The position numbers and the translations under genes were made by a program. Below the pieces are notes generated by a model. The model was not told where the DNA came from. It saw nothing but the letters and a program-made list of their open reading frames with translations, and searched no databases. Positions 6,667 through 13,378 of a DNA stretch of 28,494 bases are shown here, piece after piece. The first letter of the stretch is position 1; every line of letters begins with the position of its first letter. Source of the DNA: a virus; IMG/VR virus record IMGVR_UViG_3300032334_001461, positions 1 to 28,494 of that record; one strand, 5' to 3'.

Positions 6667-8107
6667 TGAAGTCAACATCAAAGTAGAAGGCTTGGACCTA
6701 GACACCCGACGTGCCTTGGTCAAGCAGTTCAAATACGATGTGCCTTATGCCCGCTACCTGCCGGCTGTGCGCCTAGGTCGTTGGGACGGCAAGGTCAGCT
6801 TCTTCCAGTTAGGTGGCAGCACCTACACCAACTTGCTGCCTGAGATCTTGCCCACGCTGGAAAAGTTTGATTGGGACATAGAGCTGGATGACCAGCGGGA
6901 CTACACTACCACGTTCGCATTTGACCAAGTCACTGAAAGCACATTCTCGCACAAGACCTGGCCCAAGGGACACCCCATAGAAGGGCAACCCATCATGCTG
7001 CGCGATTATCAGGTGGAGATCATCAACAACTTCCTGGCCAGCCCACAATGCATACAAGAAGTGGCCACTGGCGCAGGCAAGACTATCATGACTGCGGCCT
7101 TGAGTGCCAGTGTGGAGCCTTATGGACGCAGCATCGTGATAGTACCTAACAAGAGCTTGGTCACACAAACTGAGAAAGACTACATCAACCTTGGACTAGA
7201 TGTAGGTGTGTACTTTGGTGACAGGAAAGACATTGGCAAAACACATACCATCTGCACCTGGCAGAGTTTGAATGTGTTGTTAAAGAACACCAAGAGCGGT
7301 GTGGGTGAAGCTACCATACAAGACTTCATCGAAGGTGTGGTATGCGTGATGGTGGACGAGGTACACATGGCCAAAGCAGATGCGCTCAAGACTCTGCTGA
7401 CCAGTGTGATGGCGCAAGTGCCAATCCGCTGGGGCTTGACCGGCACCATACCCAAAGAAAAGTTTGAAAGCCAAGCCCTGCTGGTAAGCCTGGGTCCAGT
7501 GATCAGCAAGCTATCAGCCAGCGAGCTACAAAGTCAGGGCGTGTTGGCACAGTGCCATGTGAATATCGTACAACTACAAGACCATGTGGAATACTCAAAC
7601 TACCAAAGCGAGCTCAAGTATTTGTTGGAAGAATCAGGACGTTTGGATGCAATGGCCGAACTGGTACAGCATGTGAACGAAACCGGTAACACATTGGTAC
7701 TGGTAGATAGGGTAGCAGCAGGACAAGCCTTGGTTGAAAGACTGGGTGATCGGGCAGTGTTCGTATCAGGTGCTACCAAAGCCAAAGACAGACAGGATGA
7801 ATATGACGAAGTGGCAGAAGCAACAGGCAAGATTATTGTGGCCACTTATGGCGTGGCCGCTGTTGGTATTAATATCCCCCGTATTTTTAATCTGGTTCTC
7901 ATTGAGCCTGGCAAGAGTTTTGTTCGAGTCATCCAAAGCATCGGAAGAGGCATCCGCAAAGCTGAAGACAAAGACCATGTGCAGATCTGGGATGTGACCA
8001 GCACCTGCAAGTTTGCCAAACGCCACTTGACCAAACGCAAACAGTTTTACAAAGAAGCCAACTATCCATTCAGCCAGGAGAAGTTGGAATGGATGAAAAT
8101 AAAATAG
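6638..8107 (+). CDS. uvsW: UvsW-type superfamily 2 DNA/RNA helicase
   Basis: A 489-residue protein close to the size of T4 UvsW. The N-terminal substrate-binding part (1-110) is followed by an RDYQ motif (122-125), Walker A ATGAGKT (143-149), the DEVH box (240-243) and a motif III GLTGT. The C-terminal half has IVATYGVAAVGINIPR and motif VI QSIGRGIRKA. In T4, UvsW remodels branched DNA, removes R-loops and drives the switch from origin- to recombination-dependent replication; the same role is inferred here. The ATG lies 29 bp inside the upstream gene and fits the T4 protein's N-terminal KxVIRDExNIKV pattern. The stop TAG (8105-8107) lies 1 nt before the next promoter's -35. Confidence 0.93.
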   Translation: MKRCTIVIRDEVNIKVEGLDLDTRRALVKQFKYDVPYARYLPAVRLGRWDGKVSFFQLGGSTYTNLLPEILPTLEKFDWDIELDDQRDYTTTFAFDQVTESTFSHKTWPKGHPIEGQPIMLRDYQVEIINNFLASPQCIQEVATGAGKTIMTAALSASVEPYGRSIVIVPNKSLVTQTEKDYINLGLDVGVYFGDRKDIGKTHTICTWQSLNVLLKNTKSGVGEATIQDFIEGVVCVMVDEVHMAKADALKTLLTSVMAQVPIRWGLTGTIPKEKFESQALLVSLGPVISKLSASELQSQGVLAQCHVNIVQLQDHVEYSNYQSELKYLLEESGRLDAMAELVQHVNETGNTLVLVDRVAAGQALVERLGDRAVFVSGATKAKDRQDEYDEVAEATGKIIVATYGVAAVGINIPRIFNLVLIEPGKSFVRVIQSIGRGIRKAEDKDHVQIWDVTSTCKFAKRHLTKRKQFYKEANYPFSQEKLEWMKIK

Positions 8108-8108
8108 G

Positions 8109-8137
8109 TTGACTTTCAGACCCTAGACCTGTACACT
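8109..8137 (+). promoter_or_regulatory. Sigma70 promoter (TTGACT-17-TACACT), predicted leaderless
   Basis: The -35 TTGACT is at 8109-8114, the spacer is 17 bp, and the -10 TACACT is at 8132-8137. The ATG at 8144 begins exactly 6 nt after the -10, the same spacing as at 5776, 10363 and 12416. Confidence 0.75.
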
Positions 8138-8143
8138 ACAAAC

Positions 8144-8644
8144 ATGCGAATACTCACACTTGACAATGTTACATACGACCTAGATCACTTGCCTGATGAA
8201 GTTGAAGACATGCGGTTTTCTATATTAGACAACTCAAATCCAGCAGATCCTGACTATCATTTCATCCCATTGATCTTCTTGGAGAGCTTCAACAGTCCAG
8301 CCTTGGTGCTCAGGATAGGCGCAGACACTGTGCGCATGCCCATGGATTGGCAGATCTTGATAGGTGAACCTGATGTGGGTGACCTAGAAGTATTGCCCTT
8401 GACCAGCATCAATGATCGTGGGTTCAAAGTTTTTCAGTTCAATCCGTTGACCAGTTTCAGACCCAGTTTCCCCGACATTGAAATCTTGGATGTGTATCAC
8501 GAAGTCAGTTGGTATGCGCCCAAACTAAAGAATGGCCAGCTGCTGGCAGTGCCATTGACCGAAGGTGACGATCCAGAATGCGTGTATTTCGTCAAAGACA
8601 TCAGCCGCAACTGTGAGATAGTGGACTACAACAAGGCATGGTAG
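8144..8644 (+). CDS. Conserved T4-like phage protein of unknown function (166 aa)
   Basis: A 166-residue protein, probably all-beta. The segments FIPLIFLESFNSPALVLRIG, VRMPMDWQILIGE, LEVLPLTSINDRGFKVFQFNP and EVSWYAPKLKNGQLLAVPL match, from memory, a widely conserved unknown of T4-like cyanophages. There it also lies near replication genes. No catalytic motif, signal peptide or membrane segment is present. The start is fixed by the promoter 6 nt before it; no Shine-Dalgarno sequence is seen. A single base separates its stop from the next ATG, so it heads an operon running through the gp62-like gene. A replication or recombination accessory role is possible but only inferred from context. Confidence 0.8.
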   Translation: MRILTLDNVTYDLDHLPDEVEDMRFSILDNSNPADPDYHFIPLIFLESFNSPALVLRIGADTVRMPMDWQILIGEPDVGDLEVLPLTSINDRGFKVFQFNPLTSFRPSFPDIEILDVYHEVSWYAPKLKNGQLLAVPLTEGDDPECVYFVKDISRNCEIVDYNKAW

Positions 8645-8645
8645 C

Positions 8646-8888
8646 ATGGGTCAACTCACCCCGGGTGCAACTCTTATCTATGAAAGCTATGACGGCGTGA
8701 TATATGCGAGGGAAGAAGGCAGCACACAAAGGCACGTGGTGGGTCTGACCTTGGAAGCACAACAGCGTCGCGAAGGTCTGTTGGAAAATGAACTCTGGTA
8801 CAAGATACGCCAAGAAGCCAACACCAATCCCACTTTACATGATGCCCTGGAACATGCTAAAATGATCTACTACTTGAGCCGACGATGA
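8646..8888 (+). CDS. Small conserved phage protein of unknown function (80 aa)
   Basis: An 80-residue protein with a short beta part (GATLIYESYDGVIYAREEGS) followed by a helical half with basic and acidic runs. The opening LTPGATxIYESxDG.xYAR is, as I recall, shared with small unknown proteins of T4-like phages from diverse bacteria. No domain is recognised. It starts one base after the stop of the upstream gene and its own stop overlaps the next start as ATGA. Translation is therefore coupled on both sides with the 166 aa protein and the gp62-like subunit. Confidence 0.75.
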   Translation: MGQLTPGATLIYESYDGVIYAREEGSTQRHVVGLTLEAQQRREGLLENELWYKIRQEANTNPTLHDALEHAKMIYYLSRR

Positions 8889-9328
8889 CAGACCCACTTA
8901 ACATCAGCAATGAAATGGCACAGTTTGATCGTAAGAACCGCGAGTTCTATGACAGCCTCACAGATGAACAAAAGAAAAAGTTCAGTCCTTACTTGATGAT
9001 ACGTTGGGGCAGTAGCGTACAAGGCAGCAGAGATCTACAGGAGTTCTATGTGATCGCTACCAACGAACGATTGAATCAACATTTCTTTGATATCAGTCGC
9101 CACCCCAAACTACAATGGTTACTGGCCACCACAGTGAGTCCAGGCATGGGCACACAACGACATCAATGGATCGCGCCCCGGAAGAAAGAACCTGGCGCCA
9201 GCGGTATCCGCAAACAGCTATCTGGATTGTTCCCACATCTCAAAGATGACGAAATAGAAGTATTGGCCAAGATCACAACTAAAAAAGAGTTAGATGACTA
9301 CATCAGAGATCACGGTCACAGCAAGTAA
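8885..9328 (+). CDS. 62: Sliding-clamp loader small subunit, gp62-like
   Basis: A 147-residue protein. The segments NERLNQHFFDISRHPKLQWLLATTVSPGMGTQRHQWI and KKEPGASGIRKQLSGLFPHLKDDEIEVLAKI resemble the short gp62 of T4-like phages outside the coliphages: a conserved region of variable-loop plus helix, ending in an Leu-rich helical tail. In T4, gp62 with four gp44 subunits loads the gp45 clamp onto primed DNA. T4 gp62 is larger (187 residues), so this is a reduced version. It lacks ATPase motifs, as expected for this subunit. The clamp gene 45 and the large subunit gene 44 are not in the window, so the assignment rests on sequence resemblance from memory. Confidence 0.6.
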   Translation: MTDPLNISNEMAQFDRKNREFYDSLTDEQKKKFSPYLMIRWGSSVQGSRDLQEFYVIATNERLNQHFFDISRHPKLQWLLATTVSPGMGTQRHQWIAPRKKEPGASGIRKQLSGLFPHLKDDEIEVLAKITTKKELDDYIRDHGHSK

Positions 9329-9998
9329 GTACGCCTGTCAATACTGTCGCAAGGAGTTCGCAAAAGAAACCAGCTTGGCAGTACATGTGTGCGAAGCCAA
9401 ACGCCGTAGACAAGAGCGTAGCGAACGAGGCGTGGAACTTGGTTTCCAAGCCTATCTGCGTTTCTATGAAACCACGCAAGGCAGCGCACGACTCAAGACC
9501 TTTGATGACTTTGCTGACAGCCCATACTACAAGGCCTTCGTGAAGTTTGGTCGGTATTGTGTGGCCACTCGCAGTGTGAATCCCAAACAGTTCCTTGAAT
9601 GGCTGTTAAAAAACAACAAAAAGATTGATCGTTGGGCCAGTGATCAACTGTACACAGAATATCTCATACAGTATCTACAGGTAGAGAATGTAGCGGACGC
9701 TCTTGGTCGTGCTGTGGAATACGGCATAGATTGGGCCGAAAAGAATCAAAGCCAGCCACAGGATTGTTTGCGATTTGGTAACACCAATGTTATGTGTTAT
9801 GCCGTGACCACAGGCAGGATATCACCCTGGGTGATCTATAACTGTGAGTCTGGACAGAAGTTTTTGAGTGAGCTCACAGCAGATCAGATATCCATGATAT
9901 GGCCTTACATTGATTCGGACATATGGCAGAAGAAGTTCCGAGACTATGTTGCGGATCAAGAGTATTCCAAAGAAATACTTAAACAAGCAGGATGGTGA
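9294..9998 (+). CDS. C2H2 zinc-finger protein of unknown function (234 aa)
   Basis: A 234-residue protein with an N-terminal zinc-finger-like motif. It reads CQYCRKEFAKETSLAVHVC at residues 15-33: Cys-x2-Cys, then a helix with His and a final Cys, i.e. C2HC rather than a strict C2H2. A basic stretch KRRRQERSER follows. The rest is helical and contains DDFADSPYYKAFVKFGRYC and TGRISPWVIYNCESGQKFL. I recall similar zinc-finger unknowns in T4-like phages of alphaproteobacteria and cyanobacteria. DNA binding is likely from the finger and the basic patch; a regulator or replication factor is inferred. The ATG at 9294 lies 35 bp inside the gp62-like gene and is the only start before the finger. Confidence 0.8.
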   Translation: MTTSEITVTASKYACQYCRKEFAKETSLAVHVCEAKRRRQERSERGVELGFQAYLRFYETTQGSARLKTFDDFADSPYYKAFVKFGRYCVATRSVNPKQFLEWLLKNNKKIDRWASDQLYTEYLIQYLQVENVADALGRAVEYGIDWAEKNQSQPQDCLRFGNTNVMCYAVTTGRISPWVIYNCESGQKFLSELTADQISMIWPYIDSDIWQKKFRDYVADQEYSKEILKQAGW

Positions 9999-10366
9999 TG
10001 GAACAGTTGATGTTATTGCTGTTGGTTTTGCTACAAGCCAAACACTGGTATGTTGATTTTGTAGATCAGAGCCTGGAAGAGATAGAGAAGAAAGCCGTCT
10101 ACGGTCACTGGCGTGGCATCATGCACAGTTTCAAACACAGTATCGGCACCATGTTATGCGTGGGTTGTGTGTTGGGTCCTTTGTATTGGCCACTTAGTGT
10201 GATGCTGGGTGTGCTGGATGGGGTGATACACTACCACGTGGATTGGATCAAGATGAACTGTGCTGCCCGCAGCTACGAAGAGTCTGGATTCTGGGCACAT
10301 TTTGGGTTGGATCAAATGGCACATCAGTTGACTTATCTCTTTCTGGTGTTTATAATCACACTATGA
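9998..10366 (+). CDS. DUF3307-like integral membrane protein
   Basis: A 122-residue membrane protein. Signs of DUF3307 are an opening hydrophobic helix leading to KHWYVDFVDQ (the H-x3-DF-x2-Q pattern), HSFKHSIGT, a central pair of membrane segments (MLCVGCVLGPLYWPL, VMLGVLDGVIHYHVDWIK) and a final DQMAHQLTYLFLVFII helix. The spaced His and Asp residues in membrane helices look like a metal-binding or catalytic set, but the family's function is unknown. The ATG at 9998 overlaps the previous stop as TGATG; an in-frame ATG two codons earlier is possible. Its last 40 bases contain a sigma70 promoter for the next gene, and its stop overlaps that gene's start as ATGA. Confidence 0.7.
   Translation: MEQLMLLLLVLLQAKHWYVDFVDQSLEEIEKKAVYGHWRGIMHSFKHSIGTMLCVGCVLGPLYWPLSVMLGVLDGVIHYHVDWIKMNCAARSYEESGFWAHFGLDQMAHQLTYLFLVFIITL
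10328..10356 (+). promoter_or_regulatory. Sigma70 promoter inside the membrane-protein gene (TTGACT-17-TATAAT), predicted leaderless
   Basis: The -35 TTGACT is at 10328-10333, the spacer is 17 bp, and the -10 TATAAT is at 10351-10356. The ATG at 10363 follows after exactly 6 nt (CACACT). The whole promoter lies within the coding region of the upstream DUF3307-like gene. Confidence 0.75.
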
Positions 10367-10941
10367 GCGCAGATATTGACATTGATGTACCCGATAGAAC
10401 AGCGGTACTACAACTGATACAGCACACGGCTGCAATGCAACTGCATCAAGGTCAACCCCGACGTCACAACTCGGGCATCTACATCACACAAATCCCACAA
10501 GACATCGTCAACGGTTGTGCGGCCATAGACTATGAAGCAGCAGAAACACGTGGCTACTTCAAGATAGATCTGTTGAACATGGGTGTATATAATCTAATCA
10601 AGTCACCGGAGCACTATGCTGAAGTATTGGCTGTAGAGCCACCTTGGTCGAGACTGTGGGAGGATTCTGCTTGGGCTAGCCAACTAGTGCATGTGGGTAA
10701 CTACACAGCATTGTTGGCCAGTATGAAGCCAGACAGCATACCCAGGATGGCAGCATTTATCAGTGTGATTCGTCCAGGCAAAGCACACCTGCAGAATCGT
10801 CCTTGGACAGAAGTGTTTGAATCAGTATGGGATGGGGACGAGAGCCGGGGATATATGTTTAAAAAGAGTCATGCTATCAGTTATGCAGCCTTGGTGGCGC
10901 TGCACATGAACTTGACTAGTCAAGCCGCCGAACCAGAGTAA
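10363..10941 (+). CDS. DnaE/PolC-related fragment, function unknown
   Basis: A 192-residue protein. Two stretches look like pieces of the bacterial replicative polymerase DnaE. IPRMAAFISVIRPGK resembles the finger-domain LAALRPG motif, and GYMFKKSHAISYAALVALHMNL resembles the FNKSHAxAYAxxxYxxAxLK motif that ends the fingers. The polymerase active-site aspartates (PDxD type) are absent and the protein is far too short, so it cannot polymerise DNA. T4-like cyanophages carry a comparable unknown, as I recall. A role in binding DNA or the host polymerase is possible and is speculation. Its own promoter lies in the upstream gene. The last 26 bp overlap the end of the convergent minus-strand gene. 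Confidence 0.65.
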   Translation: MSADIDIDVPDRTAVLQLIQHTAAMQLHQGQPRRHNSGIYITQIPQDIVNGCAAIDYEAAETRGYFKIDLLNMGVYNLIKSPEHYAEVLAVEPPWSRLWEDSAWASQLVHVGNYTALLASMKPDSIPRMAAFISVIRPGKAHLQNRPWTEVFESVWDGDESRGYMFKKSHAISYAALVALHMNLTSQAAEPE

Positions 10942-11293
10942 TACTCTTGCGTTTGCTTTTCCTGCGGGCTATGTCCATCAAGCTACAAGCGGGACCGTGT
11001 AGGATTTCAAGATCTTTGTTGCTGAAAGTGCGTAGGGTTATGCGGAACTTGTCCCACTCCCCGCGCAGGAATATGTTTATGGGTATGCTGCGATTGCTTT
11101 CCCACCACCAAACAGCAGCAAGTTCCAAAAACTCCAGCTTTTCCTCTTGTGTGATGATACTGCCAAAGTCATAAATGGTAGTTACTGCATCATCTTTGTT
11201 TTGCACCACGCCCACGTATTCTTCGTTGGCGTAGATGCACAAGGTTATAAAGGGGTACTTGTCAGCGAGTTTTTGAAAGATATCATTGCCCAT
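10916..11293 (-). CDS. Conserved T4-like phage protein of unknown function (125 aa)
   Basis: A 125-residue alpha/beta protein, the only minus-strand gene outside the sugar cluster. The stretch YVGVVQNKDDAVTTIYDFGSI, the run LAAVWWWESNRSIPINIFLRGEWDKF and the later LEILHGPACSLMD match, from memory, a very well conserved unknown of T4-like cyanophages. A basic C-terminus (ARRKSKRKSITLVRR) may bind nucleic acid. It is divergent from the structural gene at 11314, the two starts being 20 bp apart. Its end overlaps the convergent plus-strand gene by 26 bp, so antisense effects between the two transcripts are possible. No clear promoter could be assigned to it. Confidence 0.82.
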   Translation of the reverse strand: MGNDIFQKLADKYPFITLCIYANEEYVGVVQNKDDAVTTIYDFGSIITQEEKLEFLELAAVWWWESNRSIPINIFLRGEWDKFRITLRTFSNKDLEILHGPACSLMDIARRKSKRKSITLVRRLD

Positions 11294-11298
11294 AAATA
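11291..11298 (+). promoter_or_regulatory. Putative late promoter (CATAAATA)
   Basis: Seven of eight bases match the T4 late box TATAAATA. It is followed after 15 nt by the ATG at 11314 with a GAGG ribosome site in between. The box overlaps the first codon of the divergent minus-strand gene. Confidence 0.7.
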
Positions 11299-11313
11299 TT
11301 AACGAGGATTCCT

Positions 11314-12384
11314 ATGTATTCAACCACCGTTTACTTATACCAACAGATAACCAAAGTTTTGTTAGTTGACACCAGTGGTGGATACTTTACAGCGAGGTAC
11401 GATTCAGTGTATGCAAAAACTCTAACCGTGAACAAGGGCGTGGACAACGTGCTATTGTTCGAATTCATAAACCAAGAAGAGAAGCCTGTGAACATCACCG
11501 GAAGCACCTTTGTGTTCCGCTTGATGAATCAAACAGGTGATCAACTGCTGCTGGAAAAACCCATGGTCACCTTGAGTGCTACCCTGGGCAGGGTCAAGGT
11601 GGTTCTGGATATTGAAGACACCATCAACTTTGTGGCACAGCCCGGCAGCTACAGCATACAGCGCACCGCAGGTGATTATGTGCAAGCCGCTTATGTGGAT
11701 GCCAACTCCGGAGCCCGTGCAGATTGCAACATAGTAGACAGCATATTGCCCACCTTTGTGCCTAGCGAAATGCTGACCATTCCTACCATATACGGCAAGG
11801 CACAGCAACTGGTTCCTGGACCTACCAACTGGCCTGACTGGGCTTTGTATCCACAGCCCGTGAATACCACACAGCTCACAGAGTTCTTCTCCAGCCAGAT
11901 TCCCACCAATGGACAGGCATTGACCACTGTGAAGATGGACCTGGATCACTTCACAGGCACTATCAAGTTCCAGGCTGCTGAAAACTATGAGTCAGTTTGG
12001 TATGATGTCACAGCCAGCTACACATACCTCAATGAGACCAGCACCCAATATTTCAATGTGGTAGGTTTCTATCCTTTGATCCGGGCAGCATTCAACAATA
12101 GCCAAGGTTTTGGAGCGCAGGCCACAGCCGTGGTCACAGATGGAGTGATCACTGCCATCAACGTCACCAACGCTGGACAGGGTTATGTGGCACCACCCAA
12201 GGTGCAGATATTGGGTGATGGTGCAGGCGCAGAAGCCATAGTCACAAGTGTGGGCAATGGCCAGATTGGCGCCATTGAAGTGATCAATGGTGGATCGGGT
12301 TACTTGCCATTGCAGTACCAAGGCACAGTATGTGCCCAGGTCCTGATCTCTACAGGTTACATAACTAATCTCCAATATCGTTGA
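11314..12384 (+). CDS. Virion structural protein with glycine-rich repeats
   Basis: A 356-residue beta-rich protein. The N-terminal part (about 30-145) has strands and the phrase NVLLFEFINQEEKPVNITGSTFVFRL. That is reminiscent of BppU-type baseplate domains, which accept polymer-like linkers; the resemblance is by eye. Near the C-terminus lie two copies of a repeat (about 272-302 and 309-336) of the type GxIxAIxVxNxGxGY, typical of phage tail-fibre and neck proteins. The late promoter and the GAGG site just upstream fit a virion protein. Which particle part it belongs to cannot be told. Its stop TGA (12382-12384) lies inside the -35 box of the primase promoter. Confidence 0.75.
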   Translation: MYSTTVYLYQQITKVLLVDTSGGYFTARYDSVYAKTLTVNKGVDNVLLFEFINQEEKPVNITGSTFVFRLMNQTGDQLLLEKPMVTLSATLGRVKVVLDIEDTINFVAQPGSYSIQRTAGDYVQAAYVDANSGARADCNIVDSILPTFVPSEMLTIPTIYGKAQQLVPGPTNWPDWALYPQPVNTTQLTEFFSSQIPTNGQALTTVKMDLDHFTGTIKFQAAENYESVWYDVTASYTYLNETSTQYFNVVGFYPLIRAAFNNSQGFGAQATAVVTDGVITAINVTNAGQGYVAPPKVQILGDGAGAEAIVTSVGNGQIGAIEVINGGSGYLPLQYQGTVCAQVLISTGYITNLQYR

Positions 12385-12409
12385 TCCAGTCTGGCATCTA
12401 TGCTATAAT
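12381..12409 (+). promoter_or_regulatory. Sigma70 promoter of primase (TTGATC-17-TATAAT), predicted leaderless
   Basis: The -35 TTGATC is at 12381-12386, the spacer is 17 bp, and the -10 TATAAT is at 12404-12409. The ATG at 12416 begins 6 nt after the -10. The stop codon of the upstream structural gene forms part of the -35 box. This lets an early or middle gene be read independently of the late gene before it. Confidence 0.82.
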
Positions 12410-12415
12410 AACTAG

Positions 12416-13378
12416 ATGCTAAATATCCTGAGTTACTTGCCGGCCCGACGCAAACAGACACCTTCTGGTTGGATCAGTTTCAACTGCGCCGTGTGCCAAG
12501 AAAAACGCAGTCGTGGCGGCATCAAGGTCTCAGACCAGGGCTGGAGCTTTCACTGTTTCAACTGCGGCTACACAGCCAGTTTCATCCTAGGTCGTAATCT
12601 CAGCATCAAAGCGCGACAGCTATTGAAACATTTCAATGTGCCCGAGCGTGATATTGAGATGCTGAATCTGGAAAGCCTCAAGCATCGCAGCATACATGGC
12701 CTGCTGGAAGACCGGCAGCGGGTGTGGAATCAACTGGCTGCTATCACATTCGAAGAAAGAGATTTGCCACCCCACGCATCGTTGTTGGTGGACGAGAAAC
12801 CATACAGGGGGTATGTGCGCAGCAGAGCAGTGCCAGATGATTACCCCATAATGATACAGACAGAAAATGACAATGTGCATTGGACCAGGCCGCATGTGGT
12901 GATACCATTCACCTATGACAACAGCATAGTGGGTTACACCTGTAGATTCCTGGACAATCGTATACCCAAATATATCAGCGACACCCAGCCGGGCTATGTG
13001 TTTGGCACAGATCTTCAACACGCTGATTGGACGCAGGCCATAGTGGTTGAAGGCATATTTGATGCACTCAGTATCAGCGGCTTGGCTGTGATGCACAATA
13101 GTATCAATGACGCACAGGTCAGGCTCATACGCAGCTTGGGCAAAGAGATCACAGTGGTGCCCGATCAAGACTTGGCTGGCCTGGACTTGGTAGATCGTGC
13201 TGTGGAACTGGGCTGGGCAGTAAGCATGCCCAACTGGCCTGCGGATATCAAAGACGTGAATGATGCTGTGATACGCTGGGGTCGGTTAACGACCTTGCTA
13301 ACTATATTCGAAGCCAGAGAAACCAGCAGGATCAAGATAGAACTACGGAGAAAGCAACTTGTTAAAAGACTACGATAG
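12416..13378 (+). CDS. 61: DNA primase, gp61-like (DnaG/TOPRIM type)
   Basis: A 320-residue primase close to the size of T4 gp61 (342 residues). An N-terminal zinc ribbon has Cys24-x2-Cys27 and Cys47-x2-Cys50. The TOPRIM core follows: the VVEGIFDALS motif with the catalytic Glu212, and PDQDLAG with Asp250 and Asp252, after a VVIPFTYDNSIVGYTCRF strand set. Primase makes the RNA primers for the lagging strand together with gp41 helicase, whose gene lies just downstream. The reading frame ends KQLVKRLR. If the inserted SGNH gene is removed, this frame would continue one residue further into the old gp41 junction, so the native C-terminus has probably been trimmed by one residue. Confidence 0.9.
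   Translation: MLNILSYLPARRKQTPSGWISFNCAVCQEKRSRGGIKVSDQGWSFHCFNCGYTASFILGRNLSIKARQLLKHFNVPERDIEMLNLESLKHRSIHGLLEDRQRVWNQLAAITFEERDLPPHASLLVDEKPYRGYVRSRAVPDDYPIMIQTENDNVHWTRPHVVIPFTYDNSIVGYTCRFLDNRIPKYISDTQPGYVFGTDLQHADWTQAIVVEGIFDALSISGLAVMHNSINDAQVRLIRSLGKEITVVPDQDLAGLDLVDRAVELGWAVSMPNWPADIKDVNDAVIRWGRLTTLLTIFEARETSRIKIELRRKQLVKRLR
13359..13374 (+). repeat. Left copy of 16 bp direct repeat flanking the SGNH gene
   Basis: TTGTTAAAAGACTACG is identical to 14066-14081; the bases on either side differ. This copy encodes the end of primase in one frame and the TTG start plus first residues (LKDY) of the SGNH-like gene in another. Confidence 0.95.

Noticed and set aside
12420-12425. TAAATA box as a late promoter at the primase start
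   Set aside because: It lies inside the primase coding sequence, four bases past the ATG, and primase already has a complete sigma70 promoter. It is likely chance from codons Leu-Asn-Ile.
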